A stretch of 64,000 nucleotides of DNA from JAFEDN01 sp963818985 (GTDB taxonomy: Bacteria > Pseudomonadota > Gammaproteobacteria > Coxiellales > Coxiellaceae), in contig CAWFUJ010000009.1 of assembly GCA_963818985.1 (NCBI GenBank), positions 62,001 through 126,000 on the forward strand, written 5' to 3'. Made by a program: the position numbers and the translations under genes. The notes beneath the pieces are model-generated. The model ran no database searches and had not been told where the DNA came from. It was given only the letters and a program-made list of their open reading frames with translations. Of the stretch, positions 45,230-54,550 are shown in pieces (position 1 is the first letter of the stretch; every line of letters begins with the position of its first letter).

Positions 45230-45406
45230 TTTTTTGTTGTCGTGGAAACACAGTTTTTATTTGCATCATTTTTCCATATTTATATTAACAAAGTATTAAT
45301 TGGCTAACTAAATATTAATTATACCAACCCACTCTGATATTGTTTGTGTTATACTAAGCCGCCCAAAATTTAATTTGAAGTTGCGTTTTAATATCGGAGA
45401 AATAAT

Positions 45407-46915
45407 ATGACGAAGCCTAAGCAAGTCCCATCGGTCAGTACACCCTCACATGATCTTAAAATAAATACTCAGCCCATTTATCAACCTTGGCCCCTTTCAC
45501 ATGATAGAAAGTATCCTTTGACCAACGAAGGAAATTTTCATTTTGAAGATGATGATGCATTCAACCAAGAAGAAAAACCAACAGGTTGTAGTGATTGTTT
45601 GACACGTTGCGCAAATAGATTTCCATGGTTGGCGCGCATTGCGAAGAGCGCATGGGCCTTGATGCTTTCAGCGCCGAGTGCCATTATTGCTAGTGCACAC
45701 GGAACTTCCACTCAGCCGTGGGCTTTAGGATCAAGTACATCGCTGGTTGCTAACACGTTTTTGAATAGTGTCTTTGACTTGTCTAGTGTAATAGAGAAAA
45801 CTAGAGAAGCATATTTATGGCTTAAAACGCAAAATGTGGCATGGCGTCTATTGATTTTTATCTCTGCTATTGCTGGGGTGTTAGTCTGTGGTTTTTCAAA
45901 TGGTGCTCTGACCTATGAAAGCTACCCATGGAATCATGTTTTCCATGAATACGCTAGGAGTGGTTTTTTCATATTAGCTGTATTAGGAACTAGTGTTCAA
46001 AGATCAATTGGAACCACTGCACTGATAGTAAGACTGACAAAAGGAAAATTTGAATTCAATAAATTAGATTTGCTTGATGGATTAATTTCGCTGCTGCATT
46101 TCGGTGTAGGTATTGGTATTTGGTTAGATATGTACACACCAAAATCCTATAAAGGTTTACATAGACTTGCAGCACTTGTTGGGAAAGATAATTTTATTTG
46201 TGATGATAAAGATTGCCGAGTTTCTCCCCTAGTATTTGGAGTATTTGCATACTTCTCATTGATGCATTTAATTTTCTTTTGTTGGGCAGCCAGAAGGCCA
46301 TTGCAAACTATCTTAGATTTTTATAATTTTTTCGTTGATTCTAAGTATGCTCAAGGTTTATCTTCTGCACAAAAGAAGTTTTTTAAGAGTGGTGTCATAT
46401 TATTAATCCTAATGCTTGGGGCAATATCTTATTATTCCGTTCATGGTTTGGTAGGAGCAGATAAGGATGGTAGGTTCGCTGATCCTGCAGGTATCAATAA
46501 GTTGCTTTTTAATTTTTCTCTAGACACAATTGAACGTTTTGGAGATTTCTTTTTTACTGTGGTAAATCTTCTACCTATGTATTTGCAAATCCCAGAAGTA
46601 CTTAAAAAATTCAGTCTATTTTTACCTTCCCAAGACAATGAAGAGATAAATTTAGATAATTATACTTCTGCAGGAAAAAAATATTCTTTATTGCCAAATG
46701 ATATTCATGGAGAGAGTAAAAAATCTCCTTTAAATATAGATAAATCTAATCAAATTACAAGACCTTTGTTAGGGAGGGGAATAAATAGTTCTTATTCATC
46801 GGTATCGGCGCCGCAGTCAAATAATGTAAATGTCCTTTTCCCTCGCAGCTTGAATAAGTCTCCCAAGCGGAAGCTCTTACTGCAGTCAGACACTACGCTG
46901 GAAATTGGAAATTAG
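45407..46915 (+). CDS. orphan multipass membrane protein, 502 residues
   Basis: No family recognised. The polar N-terminus (1-80) includes a CSDCLTRC Cys cluster; five to eight hydrophobic helices follow between residues 85 and 405; the C-terminal 100 residues are polar, Ser/Asn-rich and basic, ending SDTTLEIGN. This layout, a membrane core with long soluble tails and no bacterial homologue I can name, is common among orphan or secreted proteins of Legionellales, but there is no direct evidence of secretion. GGAGAAATAAT leads the ATG. It is convergent with the DedA-PAP2 gene (4-bp overlap). Confidence 0.75.
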   Translation: MTKPKQVPSVSTPSHDLKINTQPIYQPWPLSHDRKYPLTNEGNFHFEDDDAFNQEEKPTGCSDCLTRCANRFPWLARIAKSAWALMLSAPSAIIASAHGTSTQPWALGSSTSLVANTFLNSVFDLSSVIEKTREAYLWLKTQNVAWRLLIFISAIAGVLVCGFSNGALTYESYPWNHVFHEYARSGFFILAVLGTSVQRSIGTTALIVRLTKGKFEFNKLDLLDGLISLLHFGVGIGIWLDMYTPKSYKGLHRLAALVGKDNFICDDKDCRVSPLVFGVFAYFSLMHLIFFCWAARRPLQTILDFYNFFVDSKYAQGLSSAQKKFFKSGVILLILMLGAISYYSVHGLVGADKDGRFADPAGINKLLFNFSLDTIERFGDFFFTVVNLLPMYLQIPEVLKKFSLFLPSQDNEEINLDNYTSAGKKYSLLPNDIHGESKKSPLNIDKSNQITRPLLGRGINSSYSSVSAPQSNNVNVLFPRSLNKSPKRKLLLQSDTTLEIGN

Positions 46916-48960
46916 CTAGATAATCGAAGTATGAAAACCTGACCATCCCAGTGTAAAGAGCGAATGCGTTTCGGTTGCTGGTCTTCGGGTATTCTGACTA
47001 ATTTGGCTTGAAAATCTTGAAATTGAGGCGACATATTTAATAAAACATGGCCTGACTGCAAGTGAATATATTGATGTGGAAAGCGTAGAAGTTTTTCTGG
47101 TGGCGTGTGATAAGTGACAATCCCGATCCATAACGGCACTGTCGAATTACTGAATTTTGCGCCCGAATTCCATAAACGTAATTCTAAAATGTCTTGAGAA
47201 TTGCGAACATGCTTAATTAAGAAAGCGGCTGGTGGTTTATTTTGATATAACCAATCTAACAAAGGCATATTTTGTTCTGGTTCTAGACTCGAAAATCTTG
47301 CCACAGCCGAGGCAACAATAGGCCGAGCCTCTAATGTTTGCCAGCCATGGCTGATTAAGAAATTATGAATATCCTTTAAATTCCCTGCCCATTGAACATT
47401 AAAAGGTTGAGCGATTCGTCCAAAACGATCTTGACGATAGATAGGGACTCCTTGGGTAGGATGTTGCCACCATTGTTGGTAATTAAGTTTTATCTTTGGC
47501 CAATCAGGCGTGGTGTCCCGGACAATATTTTGAAAGTTCAAATAAATATTAGCCAGCCATGGCAATATCAAGCTAACAGTGAGAATCAAAAACCAACGCT
47601 TTTTTGTCAGAGATAATTCAGAGTTCGGTTTGGGCATTCGTCGATAAGAAATGATGATGACCAATAACACACAGGCCCCCAAACACCATCCAGCCAACAT
47701 ATCGGTTATCCAATGTTGGCCCAAAAATAATCGTGATAAACTAATTAAGAAAATAATTATTACGAAGAATACAGTTGAAATTCTCCCCCAAATCTTTGGG
47801 AGAATATTTGCGCTAAGAAATGCTAAAAACCCTAACACTGCAACGCTCATGGTGGTATGACCGCTGGGAAAAGAAGAACTTGGATCGACCCATAAAAAAC
47901 CTTCTGGACGCGCTGAAAAAACCCAGGATTTGATGACTTTAATAGCGGCAGTAGTCAGGAAACATAACACAATTAAATGGCCGGCTGATCGCCATTGTTT
48001 TTTCCAAAGAAGGCAAATAGTGACTAAAAAGCTAGTGATTAGTAAACCTTCTGGAGTTCCTAGAATAGTAATAACAACCCAAAATTTATCTCTTAAATCA
48101 GAGCGTGTGCTTTGGCCTAAATAAAATAAAGCCTGATTAGCATCTATTAACAAGCTGTGATAACGAATACTAAATAACAAAATGAGTAATAAAATCCCGC
48201 TGATTAAGAACAAAATGGTTAAACTGAGTTGTGCGTAATCTTCTGGATTTTGATGATTTTTAATTATGCGAGTAAAGTGTTTAAAACCTCGATGACCATT
48301 TAGCCACTGCCACCACAATTGAATACGTTGATGAATGGCACTGGTTAATTGCTTAAAGAAAAATTGAGTAACCCAAAATATCAACCATACGCACACAATA
48401 AAAATTAAGCCGCATAAGAAGACTTTAGTGAGTTGTTCAGGCGGAAATTCCAAAGCCAGCGCACCTAAGAAAATTCCTGGAAGCATGTAAATTAAAGACC
48501 ACAACAAGGCGGCAATGATCACCGAAGGTAAAAATTGTTTCCAGGTAAAACGAAATAAACCAGCAATTAAAGGCATGGCCGCACGTGTCGGCCCAATAAA
48601 CCGTCCGATGATAATGCTACTAGAGCCATGCTTAGCGAAGAATTTTTCTCCATAGTTAAGCCACTTACCCATTTTATTAAATGGCCAAATACTGCGGATT
48701 TTTCCATGGTAACGGTACCCTAGCCAGAAGCCAAGGCAATCGCCAAGGAAAGCGCCGAAAATCGCAGCGAAAAAAGTGGGGATGCCTGGCAATACCGTAG
48801 CGCCGATCAGAACACCGATTGCAGTCATCGTCACTGAACCTGGAAATAAAGTGCCCAATAATGGTAAAGATTCAATAAATGCAATACCAAATGTCACCAG
48901 CAATCCTAGATAAGGATGGAGACGAAGAAATTCCATCATGGGTTGTAAAAAGTGTTCCAT
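46912..48960 (-). CDS. DedA-PAP2-LssY three-domain membrane protein
   Basis: A 682-residue inner-membrane fusion. Residues 1-200: DedA/SNARE-associated domain (FIESLPLLGTLFPGS, FGAFLGDCLGFWLGYRYH, RFIGPTRAAMPLIAG), a lipid-scramblase-type fold. Residues 270-440: PAP2 phosphatase with KSWVFSARPEGF, FPSGHTTM and SRLFLGQHWITDM, the full catalytic triad set. Residues 490-680: LssY-C-like soluble domain (VQWAGNLKDIHNFL, LRLWNSGAKF). Legionella LssY-type proteins share this order. It could dephosphorylate undecaprenyl or phosphatidyl substrates and move the product. It follows lipA by 2 bp. Confidence 0.92.
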   Translation of the reverse strand: MEHFLQPMMEFLRLHPYLGLLVTFGIAFIESLPLLGTLFPGSVTMTAIGVLIGATVLPGIPTFFAAIFGAFLGDCLGFWLGYRYHGKIRSIWPFNKMGKWLNYGEKFFAKHGSSSIIIGRFIGPTRAAMPLIAGLFRFTWKQFLPSVIIAALLWSLIYMLPGIFLGALALEFPPEQLTKVFLCGLIFIVCVWLIFWVTQFFFKQLTSAIHQRIQLWWQWLNGHRGFKHFTRIIKNHQNPEDYAQLSLTILFLISGILLLILLFSIRYHSLLIDANQALFYLGQSTRSDLRDKFWVVITILGTPEGLLITSFLVTICLLWKKQWRSAGHLIVLCFLTTAAIKVIKSWVFSARPEGFLWVDPSSSFPSGHTTMSVAVLGFLAFLSANILPKIWGRISTVFFVIIIFLISLSRLFLGQHWITDMLAGWCLGACVLLVIIISYRRMPKPNSELSLTKKRWFLILTVSLILPWLANIYLNFQNIVRDTTPDWPKIKLNYQQWWQHPTQGVPIYRQDRFGRIAQPFNVQWAGNLKDIHNFLISHGWQTLEARPIVASAVARFSSLEPEQNMPLLDWLYQNKPPAAFLIKHVRNSQDILELRLWNSGAKFSNSTVPLWIGIVTYHTPPEKLLRFPHQYIHLQSGHVLLNMSPQFQDFQAKLVRIPEDQQPKRIRSLHWDGQVFILRLSS

Positions 48961-48962
48961 AT

Positions 48963-49913
48963 TTACCGCACGGTTTCGCCAGCGGCTTGTTTATCCGCAT
49001 GATAAGATGAGCGGACTAAAGGGCCACTGGCCACGTTGCTAAATCCTAAATCTTTAGCCCTGTGTTCATGTTCAACAAATTCTGCTGGGGTCACGTAACG
49101 GTCGACAGGCGTATGATAAGAGCTGGGTTGTAAGTATTGACCTAAAGTGACCATTTCAACCTCATGGGCTCTTAAATCTTGGAGCACCGGGTATATTTCT
49201 TCTGGTTTTTCTCCGAGACCTAGCATAATACCTGATTTAGTGGGGATATGGTTGAAGCGTTGTTTAAAGTTTTTCAATAATTGCAAGGACCATTGGTAAT
49301 CTGAACCGGGTCGCACTGATTTATACAATCGTTGGATGGTTTCGATATTATGGTTGAAGACATCTGGCAAAGCCTGGGCTAATTGGTCTAGGGCTTTATC
49401 CATTCGTGAACGAAAATCAGGAACCAGTATTTCTATTTTAATGTCAGGATTTTTGCTACGTACCGCCATAATGCATTCTTTGAAGTGCGCGCCGCCGCCA
49501 TCGCGAAGATCATCCCGGTCTACAGAAGTTATCACCACATATTTTAATTGCATTAAGGCGATGGTAGTGGCTAAATTTTCTGGCTCTTTACTGTCTAGCG
49601 GGTCAGGACGACCATGACCTACATTACAAAAAGTACAACGGCGGGTACACTTATCGCCCATGATCATAAAGGTAGCAATACCATGACTAAAACATTCACT
49701 GAGATTAGGGCAAGAAGCTTCCTCACAGACAGTGACCAAACGATTACTGCGCAGAAGATTTTTTAAGGCGTTTACTTTGTTGTCGGTTGGTAATTTGATG
49801 CGGATCCAGTCGGGTTTACGCAAAGGAGTCGCCGTCATTTCAACCTTAACAGGAATACGGGCAAGCTTCGCCGCCCCCAGCGCTTTTTGAGTTGGATCAT
49901 AAGATTCGCTCAT
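48963..49913 (-). CDS. lipA: lipoyl synthase
   Basis: A 316-residue radical-SAM enzyme inserting two sulfurs into octanoyl groups. Auxiliary-cluster Cys set CEEASCPNLSECF (about 62-73) and radical-SAM CTRRCTFCNVG (about 88-98) are intact, with TSVDRDDLRDGGG, KSGIMLGLGE and the C-terminal GPLVRSSYHAD. Its product activates AceF. Normally next to lipB; here a family A element and 200 bp lie between the two. Confidence 0.96.
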   Translation of the reverse strand: MSESYDPTQKALGAAKLARIPVKVEMTATPLRKPDWIRIKLPTDNKVNALKNLLRSNRLVTVCEEASCPNLSECFSHGIATFMIMGDKCTRRCTFCNVGHGRPDPLDSKEPENLATTIALMQLKYVVITSVDRDDLRDGGGAHFKECIMAVRSKNPDIKIEILVPDFRSRMDKALDQLAQALPDVFNHNIETIQRLYKSVRPGSDYQWSLQLLKNFKQRFNHIPTKSGIMLGLGEKPEEIYPVLQDLRAHEVEMVTLGQYLQPSSYHTPVDRYVTPAEFVEHEHRAKDLGFSNVASGPLVRSSYHADKQAAGETVR

Positions 49914-49958
49914 TTTTTATCTCCTCTTATAGCAGAGTAAATATTGCTTCCCAGCCCC

Positions 49959-50060
49959 GTCAATATTTTCCGACGCCAGGATTCGCGGGACAATCGCATG
50001 TCGGGGCCTGTCAGAGGAACCCGCCGAGCAAGCTAGCGCCTGAGGTCGGAAAATATTGAC
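49959..50060. repeat. family A MITE-like element, 102-bp copy
   Basis: Termini GTCAATATTTTCCGACGCC... (49959-49980) and ...GGTCGGAAAATATTGAC (50039-50060). The interior keeps GGGGCCTGTCAGAGGAA found at 4261-4277 but lacks the central palindrome of that copy. It lies between lipB and lipA, upstream of the lipA start. Confidence 0.85.
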
Positions 50061-50117
50061 GGACAGTGGTTAAAATTCTGAAATCGAATATGACAGCACA
50101 TCCTCATCCTTCAAAAA

Positions 50118-50750
50118 CTACTCAAATTGACTGATAGTATACCTGAAATGGCGGAGAAAGGCAGCGGTAAATAAGTTATTGATTTGACTCATAGAAATGG
50201 TGGGGTGGTAATGACTTATTTGCGTCATTGTTAATCCTTGAAACCCGCAGGGGTTAATAAAGGTAAATGGGGTTAAATCCATATTCACATTAAGGGCAAT
50301 GCCGTGATAACTGCAGCCGCGACGAACTCGTAAGCCGATGGAGCAGATTTTGCTTTGGTCTATATAGACGCCAGGCGCATCACAGTGTGATTTTGCATTA
50401 ATAGCTAAGCTGGCTAATATATCGATGACACATTTTTCAAGAGTCGTTACCAGAGAACGGATGGTGAGCTGCTGACGCTCTAAATTTATCAATGGATAAG
50501 CAATCAGTTGGCCAGGCCCATGGTAAGTGACTTGTCCGCCACGATCAGTTTGAATTACATTAATACCTTGGGGATTAATGATGTGTTCCGCTTTGCCAGC
50601 TTGACCTTGGGTGAAAACCGGGTCATGTTCCAATAACCATAATTCATCATGGCTATCCGCTTGGCGTTGCCGAGTAAATTCACGCATCGCCTCCCAAGTG
50701 GATTGATATGGCTGAATGCCAAGTTCGCGAATAATTAATTTGTTGGACAT
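50118..50750 (-). CDS. lipB: octanoyl-ACP:protein octanoyltransferase
   Basis: A 210-residue enzyme moving octanoate from ACP to E2 lipoyl domains. Substrate-site RGGQVTYHGPGQLIAYPL, catalytic Lys in SKICSIGLRVRRG and catalytic Cys in NPCGFQG are all present. ATG 50750 gives the typical LIIRELGIQPYQ start. It is upstream of lipA on the same strand. Confidence 0.95.
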   Translation of the reverse strand: MSNKLIIRELGIQPYQSTWEAMREFTRQRQADSHDELWLLEHDPVFTQGQAGKAEHIINPQGINVIQTDRGGQVTYHGPGQLIAYPLINLERQQLTIRSLVTTLEKCVIDILASLAINAKSHCDAPGVYIDQSKICSIGLRVRRGCSYHGIALNVNMDLTPFTFINPCGFQGLTMTQISHYHPTISMSQINNLFTAAFLRHFRYTISQFE

Positions 50751-50933
50751 TTTTGCATTCTGTTGTAACCTATAAACCTCTACTTAAATCTGAGAAGTAT
50801 ATCATGAACAAGCTTAATTCCATTTCAACGAGTGAGCAACAATTTCAACGAATAAAACGTATCGAATGATGACCTTGGAGAATGAAATATCGTTATTCTT
50901 ATGAATTTTTTACCATGACAACTGCCAAAAATT

Positions 50934-52127
50934 ATGAGTAATATACCCGTCCCATTACGTCTGAAAAGAAATGAAGAAAAGCGTTTGCTGCAAGGCCATG
51001 TTTGGGTTTATAGCAATGAAGTAGATACCAAGCTCACACCTTTTTCTGAGTTTGCCGCGGGTCAATTAGTGCGGATTGAAGATAGCTGCGGCAGTGTTTT
51101 GGGAATTGGCTATGTTAACCCGCATACTTTATTGTGCGCGCGTCTGTTATCAAGAAATTCTGAGCAGGTTATTGATGTAGGGTTTTTTGTTAAACAAATT
51201 CAATCTGCATTAAATTTGCGAGAGGCCTTATTTGTTAAGCCTTTTTATCGGTTAATTTTTGCTGAATCAGATGGTTTGCCCGGTTTGATTGTTGATCGTT
51301 ATCATGATTTATTGGTGGCGCAAATTACTACCGCTGGCATGGAGGCATTACAAGAGCAAGTGCTTGAAGCTTTGCAAATTGTGCTTAAGCCGTCTGCGAT
51401 CCTATGGCGCAACGATCATAGTATGCGGGTGCTCGAAGGGTTGCCGCAATATATCAAAGCGGCTGTCGGAACGCCGCCACAACAAATACAAATTGAAGAA
51501 AATGGAGTAGCATTTTTAATTTCACCGTGGAGTGGGCAAAAAACTGGATGGTTTTTTGATCATCGCCAAAATCGTCAACAGCTAGCCCCCTTTGTCCATG
51601 GCAAACGGGTTTTAGATATGTTTGCTTATGTGGGTGCTTGGGGAATACAAGCAGCAGTTTTAGGTGCCGAGCAGGTATGGGCTGTTGATAGTTCTGGACC
51701 AGCCTTGCAAGCACTGTTAGAAAATGCGCGACTTAATCAGGTCAGCGAAAAAATGAGCGTTTATCAAGCGGATGCTTTTGATCAATTAAAATTATGGGCA
51801 CAACAAAAAATTCAATTTGATGTAATTATTTTAGATCCCCCAGCATTTATTAAAAAAAGCAAAGATCATGGGCAAGGTTTTTCTGCTTATAAAAAATTAA
51901 ATGGCTTAGCCATGCAGTTATTAGCGCCTGAAGGGTATTTAATCAGTGCTTCTTGTTCGCAACATTTATCAGCAGATGAATTACGACAAGCGATTTTACA
52001 TGCCAGTATCCGGCAGCAACGTCCTTTGCAGATATTAGCACGCGGACATCAAGGACTGGATCATCCCCTTCATCCAGCAATCCCCGAAACAGATTATTTA
52101 AAAGCTTTATTTTGCCGGGTTTATTGA
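50934..52127 (+). CDS. rlmI: 23S rRNA m5C1962 methyltransferase (RlmI-like)
   Basis: A 397-residue protein with an N-terminal PUA RNA-binding domain (1-75, GHVWVYSNEV), then a Rossmann SAM domain: FAESDGLPGLIVDRYHD, GQKTGWFFDHRQNR, VLDMFAYVGAWGIQAA (motif I), ILDPPAFIKK (motif IV) and SASCSQHL with the Cys site. It matches RlmI in length and order. Upstream sequence lacks a Shine-Dalgarno. Confidence 0.9.
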   Translation: MSNIPVPLRLKRNEEKRLLQGHVWVYSNEVDTKLTPFSEFAAGQLVRIEDSCGSVLGIGYVNPHTLLCARLLSRNSEQVIDVGFFVKQIQSALNLREALFVKPFYRLIFAESDGLPGLIVDRYHDLLVAQITTAGMEALQEQVLEALQIVLKPSAILWRNDHSMRVLEGLPQYIKAAVGTPPQQIQIEENGVAFLISPWSGQKTGWFFDHRQNRQQLAPFVHGKRVLDMFAYVGAWGIQAAVLGAEQVWAVDSSGPALQALLENARLNQVSEKMSVYQADAFDQLKLWAQQKIQFDVIILDPPAFIKKSKDHGQGFSAYKKLNGLAMQLLAPEGYLISASCSQHLSADELRQAILHASIRQQRPLQILARGHQGLDHPLHPAIPETDYLKALFCRVY

Positions 52128-52159
52128 GCACAATTTCTGTAAATCTCCAGGGTTACGAT

Positions 52160-52402
52160 TTATTTTCGTTGAAAGATTGTGGTCTCTTCTAAAGTAATCT
52201 TTTTAATGCGGTGATAAGGTATGTGGGTTTCTTTACCGTTAAAGTTAACTACAAAATAAAAATGTTCAAGCTCTTGAATTTCTGCACCCATGATGATGTT
52301 TGTATCATCAGGAGCTCCGCGGTGCACATACCATATTTTGACTTTTTCTAAACTAGGACGATCAGTCCATTTTAATTTATTTAATATTTCTCTCGGCTGC
52401 AT
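52160..52402 (-). CDS. DUF504 (MJ1316-type) RNA-end recognition protein
   Basis: An 80-residue protein of the DUF504 family: REILNKLKW, YVHRGAPDDTN (diagnostic HRGAP), GAEIQELEHFYF and the HIPYHRIKKI end. The family, frequent in archaea and patchy in bacteria, was proposed to recognise cyclic phosphate ends of RNA; that activity is not proven here. AAAGGAG lies just before the ATG, so it is well translated. It is convergent with rlmI; no RNA ligase or cyclase gene is beside it. Confidence 0.85.
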   Translation of the reverse strand: MQPREILNKLKWTDRPSLEKVKIWYVHRGAPDDTNIIMGAEIQELEHFYFVVNFNGKETHIPYHRIKKITLEETTIFQRK

Positions 52403-52512
52403 AACACTCCTTTGCTATAATTACCGACATGAAGAGTTTAACTCAGTTCTCGGAAAACAATTTTATGGTAGAACAATGAATGAATGAAAGATAATAATAC
52501 TAAAGATCTTTG

Positions 52513-53688
52513 TTATTCGACTATTTGATGTGCATTTTTATAATTCAGCAAATGAAAACCGTCTATGTCGTAACTCATGGCACCGGAATAAATTAAATAA
52601 CCGGTTGGAACCCGATCAGGCGTTAATTTTCGGATAAAATTTAATCCTTTCAGAAAAGCCCGATCAAAACTTTTGGCAGATTTTATTTCGATGGGAATTA
52701 ACTCATGAGCTTTTTTATAAATTAAATCTACTTCGTTTTTATGATTATCGCGGAAAAAATATAGATTAGGATCAAGTCCCTGGTTTAAACGGGTTTTAAC
52801 TAATTCAAGAGCTACCAGATTTTCCACCAAATGTCCGCGTAAAGGATCGCGAGACATTTGTACTGTATTTTCGATGTCAATTAAATAGCTCACCAAACCC
52901 ACATCAAAAAAATATATTTTAGGTGCTTTAATCACCCGTTTGCCTAAATTTTCAAAATAAGGTTGTACGCGAAAAATAAGATATGACGCTTCAAGAACCC
53001 CTAACCAATGAGTAATGGTCGTTGCAGAAACTCCCACTTCATTGGCTAAACTATCCTGATTTAAAATACATCCCACGCGACTTGCGCACAACCGTAGAAA
53101 TTTTTGAAAAAGCACTAAATCATGCACTTTGGTGATTTTTCTAACGTCGCGTTCAAGATAGGTTTTTACATAATTACGATAAGCAGTTCGTGGCTCTAAA
53201 TTTTGAGAATAAATACGCGGTAGAAAACCTTTTAATAGATATTCATCTAAATCCAAATCAATATTTTGCATGGCCAGCTCTTCAATACAAAACGGCAATA
53301 ATGATAGCATCGCGGTTCTTCCTGCCAAGGATTGGCTGACAGCTTGCCCCAAATCCAGTTGTTGACTGCCTGTTAAAATATACATGCCATTTTGCTGCTT
53401 TTCATCGACGATCACTTGAATATAAGAGAGCAGCTTTGGCGCATTTTGAATTTCATCAATCACCGCGCCTTGTGGAAATTGATCAATAAAACCACGTGGA
53501 TCATTGAGTGCGAATGCCAAAATATCTGGATCCTCCAGATTCGTGTAAGGTTTATCAGGAAATACAGCCCTGGCCAAAGTAGTTTTACCCACTTGCCGAG
53601 GACCTACGATAGTGACAATCGGATATTCCTTCACAGATTTTTTTAAGGACTCAGTGGCTATACGGTAAAACATCATTTTAATTACCAT
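52513..53688 (-). CDS. AAA ATPase with DUF4143 domain
   Basis: A 391-residue protein of the AAA_14/DUF4143 type. Walker A GPRQVGKTTLAR (about 29-40), Walker B GAVIDEIQNAP, sensor TGSQQ, then the winged-helix part with HWLGVLEASYLIF and the nuclease-like PFYFRDNHKNEVDLIYK, IEIKSAK end. Such proteins are widespread on mobile or accessory DNA; their role is unknown. Start is uncertain: an open frame reaches 53835, but ATG 53688, 53676 or 53673 is closer to the usual beginning. Confidence 0.85.
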   Translation of the reverse strand: MVIKMMFYRIATESLKKSVKEYPIVTIVGPRQVGKTTLARAVFPDKPYTNLEDPDILAFALNDPRGFIDQFPQGAVIDEIQNAPKLLSYIQVIVDEKQQNGMYILTGSQQLDLGQAVSQSLAGRTAMLSLLPFCIEELAMQNIDLDLDEYLLKGFLPRIYSQNLEPRTAYRNYVKTYLERDVRKITKVHDLVLFQKFLRLCASRVGCILNQDSLANEVGVSATTITHWLGVLEASYLIFRVQPYFENLGKRVIKAPKIYFFDVGLVSYLIDIENTVQMSRDPLRGHLVENLVALELVKTRLNQGLDPNLYFFRDNHKNEVDLIYKKAHELIPIEIKSAKSFDRAFLKGLNFIRKLTPDRVPTGYLIYSGAMSYDIDGFHLLNYKNAHQIVE

Positions 53689-53980
53689 TTTTTGGATATG
53701 TACAATTATTTTATGATAAAGTTGTACAAATGGCAATAATTTTTTTGGATTTGTACGAAAACTAAAGCTCTCATAGCCGCCCGGACAAACTAGCGAGTGT
53801 TGAAAGCTTATACTAACTCTGCTTTCGAAAGACAATGCATTTGCGAGTCAATATTGTTCGTCGCTAGGCGCTAGCTTGATCTATCACTTATCTATTCATG
53901 GGATGTTCATGGGATGCTCTTCTCTTGACTTCGAGAGGTTTTTCGGATTATGGTCATCACTCTTGTTAGAAGGGAAAACA
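53689..53980. other. intergenic region with partial repeat
   Basis: No supported gene. It contains a partial family A copy (about 53803-53880) and the presumed promoter areas of the AAA gene (minus) and cytochrome b561 (plus). The ORF openings running through it are non-coding extensions of those two genes. Confidence 0.5.
53803..53880. repeat. family A partial copy with flank
   Basis: Contains GTCAATATTGTTCGTCGC and GGCGCTAGCTTGAT, one family A end, without a second end. The 45 bases before it match, inverted, the region next to the partial copy at 4442 (CTTTC, AAAGC, GTTAG, GCAAATGC order). Confidence 0.6.
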
Positions 53981-54547
53981 ATGCTAAAAAGTACCGATGA
54001 TAATTATGGCAGCATGGCAAAATTTTTGCATTGGTTGATATCCATTTTATTTATTGGCATGCTTATTTTTGGTTTTATATTGGTGAATCTGCCTAAGGGC
54101 AACACCACATCGTTTTTAGTTGGGATCCATAAATCGATTGGACTGACTATATTACTCATCGTGATCTTTAGAGTCATATGGCGTTTTAGCGAAGTGCAGC
54201 CGCTTTTACCAATCACGGTGCCACCTTGGGAAAGAATAGCAGCACACAGTGTGCAATTTTTTCTTTATATCGTTTTGTTTGCTATGCCCATCAGTGGCTG
54301 GATCATGTCTTCATTGTCCAGTCGGCCGTTTTTATTTTTTGGTTGGTTTAGCGCGAAGCTTCCATTTCCAAAAAATTTAACGTTGTCGAATCAATTTTTT
54401 ACTGCCCATGAGGTCATTGCTTGGCTAGCGGTGGGTTTGATATGCTTACATGTTGGCGCCGCGGTTAAACATCATTTTATTGAAAAAAATAATGTATTAA
54501 AACGGATGTTGCCTGGTTATCGTCCGCCTCATTTATTTCGAGATTAA
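53981..54547 (+). CDS. cytochrome b561
   Basis: A 188-residue four-helix diheme inner-membrane cytochrome of the CybB family. His ligands are in AKFLHWLISILF (TM1), IHKSIGLTILL (TM2), and the TM4 pair FFTAHEVIAWLAVG and ICLHVGAAVKHHF. It passes electrons between ubiquinol pools. ATG 53981 has AAGGGA upstream; the frame is open from 53876 but that part is repeat DNA. The pepN remnant begins 4 bp after it. Confidence 0.9.
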   Translation: MLKSTDDNYGSMAKFLHWLISILFIGMLIFGFILVNLPKGNTTSFLVGIHKSIGLTILLIVIFRVIWRFSEVQPLLPITVPPWERIAAHSVQFFLYIVLFAMPISGWIMSSLSSRPFLFFGWFSAKLPFPKNLTLSNQFFTAHEVIAWLAVGLICLHVGAAVKHHFIEKNNVLKRMLPGYRPPHLFRD

Positions 54548-54550
54548 ATT

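Noticed and set aside
50803..50868. 21-codon frame upstream of rlmI
   Set aside because: No ribosome site or conservation evidence; too short to support.
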